In this document: positions 1-4,732 of the stretch, one piece after another | Layout: each line of letters begins with the position of its first letter | How positions within the stretch are numbered: position 1 is the first letter of the stretch | Assembly: GCA_013215865.1 (NCBI GenBank) | Contig: JABSQL010000112.1 | Coordinates: forward strand, 1-5,389 | DNA length: 5,389 nt | DNA from: Candidatus Margulisiibacteriota bacterium | GTDB lineage: Bacteria; Margulisbacteria; Marinamargulisbacteria; DT-59 | Direction of reading: 5' to 3' | Made by a program: the position numbers and the translations under genes | The notes under the pieces: model-generated | Told to the model about the DNA's origin: nothing | Database searches by the model: none | What the model saw: the letters and a program-made list of their open reading frames with translations, nothing else

Positions 1-207
1 GGGGTGATTCGGCCCATCTATTTCACCATTTTAATCAGTCATATTGTATTATCTGTTGTCGCCCTACCCCTTATCTTAACGGCCTTTTTCTTGGCCTTGA
101 CCAGTCGATTTACGTTTCATAAGAAAGTAGCGCGCATCACATTCCCTATCTGGTTATATGTCTCTGTTACCGGCGTGTTGGTCTACGTTATTCTGTATGG
201 GTATTAA
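1..207 (+). CDS. DUF420 (YozB-like) membrane protein, C-terminal part
   Basis: This is the 3' end of a gene cut by the left edge; the frame is open from base 1 and ends at TAA 205-207. The GTG at 4 lies inside conserved sequence and is unlikely to be the true start. The 68 visible residues carry two hydrophobic helices (about residues 6-31 and 46-66). They are joined by a basic loop with a His (FTFHKKVAR) and followed by the motif FPIWLYVSVTGVLVY. The first helix holds RPIYFTILISH. I recognise this pattern from the DUF420 family of small multi-pass inner-membrane proteins. Family knowledge: DUF420 genes often lie near cytochrome oxidase or SCO/Cta genes, and a role in terminal-oxidase assembly has been proposed; the conserved His residues could bind metal or haem. 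That role is inference here, since no oxidase gene is in view. The 3' end overlaps the convergent reductase gene by 20 bases. Confidence 0.8.
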   Translation, partial: GVIRPIYFTILISHIVLSVVALPLILTAFFLALTSRFTFHKKVARITFPIWLYVSVTGVLVYVILYGY

Positions 208-215
208 CAGATAAC
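187..215. repeat. Bulged inverted repeat across both convergent stop codons
   Basis: The left arm GTTATTCTGT (187-196) pairs with the right arm ACAGATAAC (207-215), giving nine base pairs with one bulged T and a 10-base loop. It overlaps the stop of the DUF420 gene (205-207) and the stop of the reverse-strand reductase (188-190). It could act as a weak bidirectional terminator or 3'-end stabiliser. However, the stem is AT-rich and no U-run follows directly on either strand, so it is not a classical intrinsic terminator. Confidence 0.35.
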
Positions 216-712
216 CGATCCACCATCAGCGACAGTTTTTCAATCACCTTTTCTGACACCAGTTCTTGGTCCTTAAAATCCTCCCACCAGGTATGTACAA
301 CGGGTTGAACCAACGTCACGTTATTATGAAACGCCATCGACATCATCAGCTCCCCTGCTCCAAAGTTAAAAGAACGAATACCCCCAGAATTACATAAAAT
401 GCCTGCTTTTTTGTCTGCCATCCCTGACTGGAATAAATCTAAGAAATTCTTACAAGCACCAGAAAAAGTGTAATTATATATAGGGTAGGCAATCATATAT
501 GCATCTGCTGCTTCAACCTCTTTATATAATGCTTGAACCTCCGCATCATAATTCTCTATTTTCCCACCATTGCAAAAGGGAAGCGTGCGTTCTCGAAGAT
601 CTATAAATTCACCTTGGAAACCCTTTTCGTTGATAATATCATAAGCCTTTTTTGCAAGAATAGCCGTATTAGCATTTTGGGATAAACTTGTTTGTATAAC
701 CAGAATTTTCAT
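188..712 (-). CDS. NAD(P)H-dependent FMN reductase (flavodoxin-like fold)
   Basis: This is a predicted cytoplasmic flavoprotein of 174 residues, close to the usual size for the NADPH-dependent FMN reductase family. Such proteins use NAD(P)H to reduce bound FMN and pass electrons to quinones, azo compounds or other acceptors. The N-terminal strand MKILVIQTSL leads into SQNANT (about residues 6-16), the FMN-phosphate loop. YPIYNYTFSGACKNFLD (76-92) is the family's signature segment near the flavin, and GILCNSGGIRSFNFG (104-118) is the second flavin-side loop. The start was chosen among three consecutive ATG codons (718, 715, 712). GGAGG at 721-725 lies 8 bases before the ATG at 712 and 5 before that at 715, so one residue more is possible. 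An open extension to 769 has no ribosome site and is not family-like. The true substrate cannot be told from sequence. The gene is convergent with the DUF420 gene and divergent from mnmA. Confidence 0.85.
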   Translation of the reverse strand: MKILVIQTSLSQNANTAILAKKAYDIINEKGFQGEFIDLRERTLPFCNGGKIENYDAEVQALYKEVEAADAYMIAYPIYNYTFSGACKNFLDLFQSGMADKKAGILCNSGGIRSFNFGAGELMMSMAFHNNVTLVQPVVHTWWEDFKDQELVSEKVIEKLSLMVDRLSVNTHTE

Positions 713-720
713 CATCATAA

Positions 721-725
721 CCTCC
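721..725 (-). promoter_or_regulatory. Ribosome binding site of the FMN reductase gene
   Basis: On the reverse strand the sequence reads GGAGG, then TT, then ATGATGATG. The 8-base spacing to the third ATG (712-710) and the onset of the flavodoxin-like strand there favour the third ATG. The 5-base spacing to the second ATG is also workable, while the first is only 2 bases away and unlikely. Confidence 0.7.
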
Positions 726-736
726 ACAAATAATCC

Positions 737-763
737 ATTAGAGTACACTATCTCTGGTATCAA
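737..763 (-). promoter_or_regulatory. Possible sigma-70-type promoter for the FMN reductase gene
   Basis: On the reverse strand, TTGATA (763-758; 5 of 6 to TTGACA) is followed after 15 bases by TCTAAT (742-737; 5 of 6 to TATAAT). The spacer is shorter than the optimal 17, and the implied leader would be only about 15 bases, just enough for the GGAGG site. This is a consensus match by eye with no experimental support. Confidence 0.3.
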
Positions 764-779
764 AACCATCTCCGTAGTC

Positions 780-808
780 TTGAAGAATCTCTTCGAATAC
801 CATAAAGT
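780..808 (+). promoter_or_regulatory. Weak candidate promoter for the mnmA operon
   Basis: TTGAAG (780-785; 4 of 6) is followed after 17 bases by TAAAGT (803-808; 4 of 6). Transcription from it would begin almost at the ATG (817), giving a nearly leaderless message. That would fit the lack of a clear Shine-Dalgarno site. The match is weak in an AT-rich spacer and could be chance; a promoter further upstream, inside the reductase gene, is equally possible. Confidence 0.2.
782..794. repeat. Short inverted repeat in the divergent spacer
   Basis: GAAGA-ATC-TCTTC is a perfect 5-base inverted repeat with a 3-base centre. TTCGAA at 792-797 is an overlapping palindrome. It sits between the two divergent genes and overlaps the candidate -35 box of mnmA, a position where a repressor operator could lie. 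It is short enough to arise by chance, and no regulator gene is in view. Confidence 0.2.
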
Positions 809-816
809 GAACCATC

Positions 817-1908
817 ATGAGTATTAAGCGAAAAAAACGGGTTTTAGTCGGAATGAGTGGTGGAGTGGACTCTTCTGTAACGGCTGCCCTATTAAAAAAA
901 AGAGGATATGAAGTCATTGGCATTACCATGCAAATGCTCCCAAAAGAAACAGAACATCAATCTGCATGCTGCAATATTGGGTCCATCAATGATGCAAAGC
1001 GGGTTGCAAGCAAACTCAATATTCCCCACTATACCATTAATATTAGAGACACGTTTCAAAAAAATGTAATATCTAATTTTGTAAATACTTATTTATCTGG
1101 TTCAACGCCCAACCCCTGTGTTGAGTGCAATCGCCATATTAAATTCGATGAACTTTTAAAAAAAGCAGAAGAGCTAGACGCAGATTATATTGCAACGGGC
1201 CATTATTCAAAAATCACTTATTCGCCAAAAACCAAACAATACCGCTTATGTAAAGCAAAAGATGACCATAAAGATCAAAGTTATTTCCTCTATATGATGT
1301 CTTCAAACCAATTGTCTAAAACCTTATTTCCACTTGGAAAATATCACAAATCTGAAGTCAGAAAAATGGCAGAACAATTCAATCTTTTAAATGCAAATAA
1401 ACCGGATAGCCAAGAAATTTGTTTTGTGACATCTAAATCATACACAACATTTATAGATAAATATTTGTCCCCATCCAATAGAAAACCAGGTCTCATTAAG
1501 AATCTAAATGGACAAGTATTGGGTAAACATACGGGCATACATCAGTTTACTGTCGGACAAAGAAAAGGTCTCGGCATTGATTCAAACTTCCCTTTATATG
1601 TTCTCAAAATTAATGCTCAGAACCATGATGTGGTTGTGGGAGATAAAGAAGACTTACCTGTTCTCAAATTCTCCATTTCCAAATTTTCTTTGATCGATCA
1701 AAATGAAGACGTGCTCCACAAATCTTTTGACCTAAAAATAAGGTATCAAATGACACCTATTAAAGCCACTATTACCGCTATTTGCTCAGATAAAGCAACG
1801 GTTTCATTGGTCGATAAAACACCCCTTATTGCACCAGGGCAATCGGCTGTTTTCTATGAAAAAGATCGTATTATTGGTGGAGGAATCATTGAAAAACCCC
1901 CTCTCTAA
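817..1908 (+). CDS. mnmA: tRNA-specific 2-thiouridylase MnmA
   Basis: MnmA adenylates U34 in the wobble position of tRNA-Lys, -Glu and -Gln and transfers sulfur to give s2U34, in the cytoplasm. The 363 residues match the family length of about 360. The PP-loop ATP site is GMSGGVDSS (12-20). NPCVECNRHIKF (99-110) carries the catalytic Cys104, preceded by Cys101 in a CxxC. ATGHY (126-130) and DDHKDQSYFLY (149-159) follow. PDSQEICFV (196-204) holds Cys202, which takes the sulfur as persulfide. HTGIHQFTVGQRKGLGI (238-254) begins the central tRNA-binding domain, and a beta-barrel C-terminal domain ends with GQSAVFYE and IIGGGII. The start at 817 is fixed: an in-frame TGA lies at 808-810, and the next Met is inside the PP-loop. 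There is no good Shine-Dalgarno, only AAGTGA six bases upstream. The gene heads the rightward cluster, and its last 20 bases overlap the next gene. Identification is firm. Confidence 0.97.
   Translation: MSIKRKKRVLVGMSGGVDSSVTAALLKKRGYEVIGITMQMLPKETEHQSACCNIGSINDAKRVASKLNIPHYTINIRDTFQKNVISNFVNTYLSGSTPNPCVECNRHIKFDELLKKAEELDADYIATGHYSKITYSPKTKQYRLCKAKDDHKDQSYFLYMMSSNQLSKTLFPLGKYHKSEVRKMAEQFNLLNANKPDSQEICFVTSKSYTTFIDKYLSPSNRKPGLIKNLNGQVLGKHTGIHQFTVGQRKGLGIDSNFPLYVLKINAQNHDVVVGDKEDLPVLKFSISKFSLIDQNEDVLHKSFDLKIRYQMTPIKATITAICSDKATVSLVDKTPLIAPGQSAVFYEKDRIIGGGIIEKPPL
1879..1883 (+). promoter_or_regulatory. Ribosome binding site of the zinc-ribbon gene, inside mnmA
   Basis: GGAGG lies five bases before TTG 1889-1891. 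In mnmA the same bases encode part of the terminal Gly-Gly-Gly-Ile-Ile. This site decides the start of the next gene in favour of TTG 1889 over the ATGs at 1829 and 1856, which lie deeper within mnmA and lack such a site. Confidence 0.6.
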
Positions 1909-2281
1909 GTTCACGCATCGAATTACCCCATGCCCAAGGTGTGGGCAGCCCTTAAGATTTCCGATCAAGTCTGGTAAAACACTGAAAGTCATTTGCCCCA
2001 AATGCTCTACTGAATCTGAAGTCACTTTTTCCAATCCTTTAAAGGAGGTTCTGAAATGGGATTCACATAAAAACCTCAAGGACAATGTGTCTCATAATCT
2101 GCTATCGTTTCAATCTCTCTCTGGAAAAGAAAAAAGATCCCTGATTTGGTTTTTGGTTTCCTTTGTGTTATTGCTCTTTTTCCTCATGGGAAACTGTAGC
2201 AGACAACCCACTCAAAGTGCACCAGAAAGTGTTCCAGTGCCTTCAGTCCCAATAGAGCAAAAATTATTTGATGATGTCTGA
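1889..2281 (+). CDS. Small zinc-ribbon protein with one C-terminal membrane segment
   Basis: This hypothetical protein has 130 residues if it starts at TTG 1889; ATG 1829 or 1856 would add 20 or 11 residues encoded opposite conserved mnmA sequence. The N-terminal part has a CxxC...CxxC ribbon: CPRCG (Cys15, Cys18) and CPKC (Cys36, Cys39), with 17 residues between the pairs, as in MJ0042-like or other small zinc ribbons. A polar linker follows, then the basic KEKR (80-83) and one hydrophobic helix (about 85-101, LIWFLVSFVLLLFFLMG). The tail is rich in Pro, Val and Ser (106-121). By the positive-inside rule the ribbon would face the cytoplasm and the tail the outside. A Cys (103) follows the helix but the lipobox pattern is not met, so I do not call a lipoprotein. 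The gene overlaps mnmA by 20 bases and uppP by 11, so coupled translation is likely. Function unknown; nucleic-acid or protein binding at the membrane is a guess. Confidence 0.75.
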   Translation: MKNPLSKFTHRITPCPRCGQPLRFPIKSGKTLKVICPKCSTESEVTFSNPLKEVLKWDSHKNLKDNVSHNLLSFQSLSGKEKRSLIWFLVSFVLLLFFLMGNCSRQPTQSAPESVPVPSVPIEQKLFDDV

Positions 2282-3059
2282 TTTTTTCAAAGCCTTATTG
2301 CTTGGGGTCATTGAGGGTTTGACAGAATTTATTCCCGTTTCTTCTACGGGTCATCTGATTGTTTTGGGTGACTTAATCGATTTTCATTCTGCAAATTCCC
2401 AAACATTTGATATTGCGATTCAATTGGGTGCCATACTGGCCGTTGCTGTGTATTACCGGTCATTCTTTATTGAGACATTTCACCCTAAAAATTGGTTTAA
2501 GCATGATATGAAATGTATCATCATCGCCTGTATTCCCGCGTTTATATTGGGTTTTTTTCTTCACAGTGTCATCAAAATGTATCTATTTTCTCCGCTCACA
2601 GTGGCCATCGGACTTTTAGTGGGTTCCGTCGCCATGATTGTCTCAGAAAAATGGAATCATTTGCGTGTGAATGTCACAGAAATCTCTTATATATCTTATA
2701 GAGCCGCATTTATGATTGGTATTTTCCAGTGTGCCGCACTTTGGCCAGGTGTCAGTCGATCAGGGGCCACAATTGTCGGTGGACTACTATCAAAACTAGA
2801 TCATCAAACCGCATCAAAATTTTCGTTTATTATAGCCGTTCCAGTGATGATAGCCGCTGTTACATTTGACTTGGCCACTTCATTTCAGAATTTAACTGCA
2901 CATGATTTTCAGTTAATTGGTGTGGGACTTATCGTTTCTTTTGGGGTTGCTATATTCTCAATTGCTGCTTTCTTTAAAATATTGAATCGATTAAAACTGA
3001 TGCCTTTTGCTGTTTATCGTATCATCATCGCTTTCGCCATTTTGTTGTTCATAGTTTAA
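2271..3059 (+). CDS. uppP: Undecaprenyl-diphosphatase UppP (BacA family)
   Basis: UppP removes one phosphate from undecaprenyl diphosphate to recycle the C55 lipid carrier for peptidoglycan and other envelope polymers. Overexpression is known to give bacitracin resistance. The product is a 262-residue integral membrane protein, near the usual 260-275. The first signature, EGLTEFIPVSSTGHL (15-29), holds the acidic residues Glu15 and Glu19 and His28. The second, PGVSRSGAT (159-167), holds Arg163. Together these form the active site in characterised members. About seven to eight hydrophobic segments are spread along the chain, including two near 48-65 and 82-96, and the last ends at the C-terminus. 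The start could be TTG 2268, ATG 2271 or ATG 2274; ATG 2271 is chosen by convention. No Shine-Dalgarno precedes any of them and the reading overlaps the upstream gene, so translation probably depends on coupling. Identification is firm; only the exact start is open. Confidence 0.96.
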   Translation: MMSDFFKALLLGVIEGLTEFIPVSSTGHLIVLGDLIDFHSANSQTFDIAIQLGAILAVAVYYRSFFIETFHPKNWFKHDMKCIIIACIPAFILGFFLHSVIKMYLFSPLTVAIGLLVGSVAMIVSEKWNHLRVNVTEISYISYRAAFMIGIFQCAALWPGVSRSGATIVGGLLSKLDHQTASKFSFIIAVPVMIAAVTFDLATSFQNLTAHDFQLIGVGLIVSFGVAIFSIAAFFKILNRLKLMPFAVYRIIIAFAILLFIV

Positions 3060-3088
3060 ACATAAACTGGGTGGGGAATAACATAGAA

Positions 3089-3096
3089 AGAGGTGA
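3089..3096 (+). promoter_or_regulatory. Ribosome binding site of the orphan gene
   Basis: AGAGGTGA lies five bases before ATG 3102. It selects that ATG over GTG 3093, which is inside the site itself. The 42-base gap after uppP (3060-3101) holds no hairpin and no convincing promoter, so this gene probably shares the upstream transcript. Confidence 0.65.
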
Positions 3097-3101
3097 TAGC
3101 C

Positions 3102-3467
3102 ATGAGCGCAAAAATACCTGGAAAACCACGTGGTGATAAGAGTACCCATAAGCATCTATCAAATCAATTTCAAATTGAATCTTTTACCAGAACAAAAACA
3201 GACAAACCAGCTGAAACGTTGATGGATATGATTTTGAATTGGAGTAAAACGAATCCAAAAGAAACCAGAGAGGCCATTTCTGACTATACGAGTATACCAG
3301 GTCAATCAGCACGGCAATTGTTGGCAATCGCTGTTCACAAATCAAAGTTATCCGTAAAAGATCTCCTCGCGTTGCAAGATCATGTTCATTTCAAACTATT
3401 AGCAGAGGCGGCCTTAGATGAAGCAACATCTCAAAAAATACGGGCAAAAGACAATGGACCAGAATGA
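3102..3467 (+). CDS. Small helical orphan protein of unknown function
   Basis: I do not recognise this 121-residue protein. The first 40 residues are basic, polar and probably unstructured (KIPGKPRGDKSTHKH, then KTDKPAET). From about residue 43 the chain looks alpha-helical, with two or three amphipathic helices, for example ETLMDMILNWS, ARQLLAIAVH and VKDLLALQDHVHFKLLAEAA. There is no signal peptide, membrane helix or metal motif. A good ribosome site precedes the ATG, and codon choice looks like that of its neighbours, which supports a real gene. It lies 42 bases after uppP, and its last 50 bases overlap the ankyrin-repeat gene in another frame. It may be a partner of that protein, or the displaced N-terminal part of it if the A6 run at 3433-3438 has changed length. 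Function cannot be assigned. Confidence 0.65.
   Translation: MSAKIPGKPRGDKSTHKHLSNQFQIESFTRTKTDKPAETLMDMILNWSKTNPKETREAISDYTSIPGQSARQLLAIAVHKSKLSVKDLLALQDHVHFKLLAEAALDEATSQKIRAKDNGPE
3404..3408 (+). promoter_or_regulatory. Possible ribosome binding site of the ankyrin gene
   Basis: AGAGG lies nine bases before ATG 3418, which itself directly follows an in-frame TAG (3415-3417). The other start, ATG 3454, has only a purine-rich AAAAGAC in front of it. This slightly favours 3418 but does not settle the start. Confidence 0.4.
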
Positions 3468-4728
3468 CGGCAGCAATAGACACATACGCCAGTATCTTAA
3501 GTCATATACTGTATCTTTTAAGCCAAAACCACTCATCAAGGATGCCCAAATAACGGAGTCCGGGAAAATCGAAAATAAATGGGGTGATTCACCGTTACAT
3601 TTGGCAGTTAGAGCACACTTGATCACAAGCGTGAGGTTTTATGTCAAAAATTCTCTGTATATCAACGATAAAAATAAAGATGGAAATACCCCACTTCATC
3701 TTGCAACAGAACTTGGCAATAATGAAATGGTTATATTGCTAATTTTAAATGGTGCCTTAGTGAATCAACATAATGAGACTAAAGATACCCCTCTGAATGT
3801 TGCTTTGAAAAACAATTCTCAAGCATGTCTCAAAATATTACTCAGTAATCATGGCCGACCTTTTTTTGGTACAATAACACGTGAAAATGCGATAAACCTA
3901 TATTCCCTTATCACACCATTTGTAAGTCACCATGTCAGTTCAGCCATCATACGCACTGTGACATCCGATATCTCCCTGTTCTTCCAAAATCTTTTGGAGT
4001 ATAAGGCATCTCAAACTCACTCATTTGATGATATTGCAACAAACTGGGAAGACATTATTACGAAGATTCAGATATGTTTTAGAAATTTTGAATTCAAAAA
4101 GAATTTCAAGTGGAAAGAGCCCAATAGCTTACGTTTTGTTTCCTATCAAAAAAACATACTGAAAATAGCCTATTATCAATTAGATTCTATTAAGAATCAA
4201 GTTCGTGAAATGCTTCGGTCTGATACTTTAGTAGAAATAGAAATGTTTTCATTGGCCACACTCATGACACTCACATCTGAGTTAACCATTGTTTTTGGAC
4301 CGAGAATATCTCATAAATTAAAGGCATTTGAAATGTCTTTTCTGGATCGTTGGTTTAAAGACACCCATAAATCACAATTGCCGGTTTTCTTTCCCCTTCA
4401 AAATCCGTATTATCTCACCATTTCTCCATCCATTGTATCCAGCATGTCAAACCACCTACTTGTAGAATTAAACAGCCTGGAAGCACGTCCTAATTCTGAA
4501 ACATATGCTGGACACTATGATCTCGTGGATAAAATACAAGTCATGCTATCCATGGGATGTAACAAAGCATTGCTATTCGAGCCGATGTTCATTCCTGAAA
4601 GTCAGTTATCTTGTTTGCTTTCTTTGTTAAGAGACACGCCTCGCTTAAGCACTATTGAAAGTTTAGCCTCATTACTTTCAATTTCGAAACAAAGTACTTT
4701 AATAAACACAAAAACCCCATTATCATAG
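3418..4728 (+). CDS. Ankyrin-repeat protein with a long uncharacterised C-terminal region
   Basis: The protein has 436 residues (424 if it starts at ATG 3454). Three consecutive ankyrin repeats are visible. The first, WGDSPLHLAV, starts near residue 55 and is followed by a degenerate helix pair. The second, DGNTPLHLATELGNNEMV (88-105), is near consensus and ends NGALVNQHN. The third, KDTPLNVALKNNSQACLKILL (122-142), is weaker. Ankyrin repeats bind proteins; any partner is unknown. Residues 150-436 match nothing I know. They appear largely helical and soluble, with stretches such as LFFQNLLEYKA, ILKIAYYQLDSIKNQVREML and ATLMTLTSELTIVFG. There is no signal peptide or clear membrane segment. The gene overlaps the orphan before it by 50 bases and ends four bases before metX. 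Ankyrin proteins in bacteria may act inside the cell or as secreted effectors in host-associated species; nothing here decides between these. Confidence 0.85.
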   Translation: MKQHLKKYGQKTMDQNDGSNRHIRQYLKSYTVSFKPKPLIKDAQITESGKIENKWGDSPLHLAVRAHLITSVRFYVKNSLYINDKNKDGNTPLHLATELGNNEMVILLILNGALVNQHNETKDTPLNVALKNNSQACLKILLSNHGRPFFGTITRENAINLYSLITPFVSHHVSSAIIRTVTSDISLFFQNLLEYKASQTHSFDDIATNWEDIITKIQICFRNFEFKKNFKWKEPNSLRFVSYQKNILKIAYYQLDSIKNQVREMLRSDTLVEIEMFSLATLMTLTSELTIVFGPRISHKLKAFEMSFLDRWFKDTHKSQLPVFFPLQNPYYLTISPSIVSSMSNHLLVELNSLEARPNSETYAGHYDLVDKIQVMLSMGCNKALLFEPMFIPESQLSCLLSLLRDTPRLSTIESLASLLSISKQSTLINTKTPLS

Positions 4729-4732
4729 TGAG

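Noticed and set aside
713..769. N-terminal extension of the flavin reductase to an ATG at 769
   Set aside because: The extra 19 residues precede the first beta strand of the fold and have no ribosome site. GGAGG at 721-725 places the start at the ATG cluster 712-718.
738..929. Reverse-strand 63-codon open frame over the mnmA start
   Set aside because: It runs opposite the conserved PP-loop codons of mnmA, has no ribosome site, and its sequence is not protein-like.
1804..2085. Reverse-strand 93-codon open frame over the mnmA/zinc-ribbon junction
   Set aside because: Both underlying + strand genes are well supported. This frame has no family features and is a shadow.
1991..2203. Lipoprotein call for the zinc-ribbon protein from Cys103 after the hydrophobic helix
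   Set aside because: The residues before the Cys (LMGN) do not fit the lipobox, and the helix is far from the N-terminus behind a cytoplasmic-type zinc ribbon.
2513..2701. + strand out-of-frame open frame inside uppP
   Set aside because: uppP is intact and conserved across this span. The alternative frame gives a low-complexity, Cys/His-rich product with no ribosome site.
3060..3101. Terminator or promoter in the uppP-orphan gap
   Set aside because: No stem-loop with a U-run and no spaced -35/-10 pair can be made out in these 42 bases.
3414..3626. Reverse-strand 70-codon open frame over the ankyrin gene start
   Set aside because: It lies opposite the first ankyrin repeat, where PLHLA codons are clear on the + strand. 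No ribosome site was seen.
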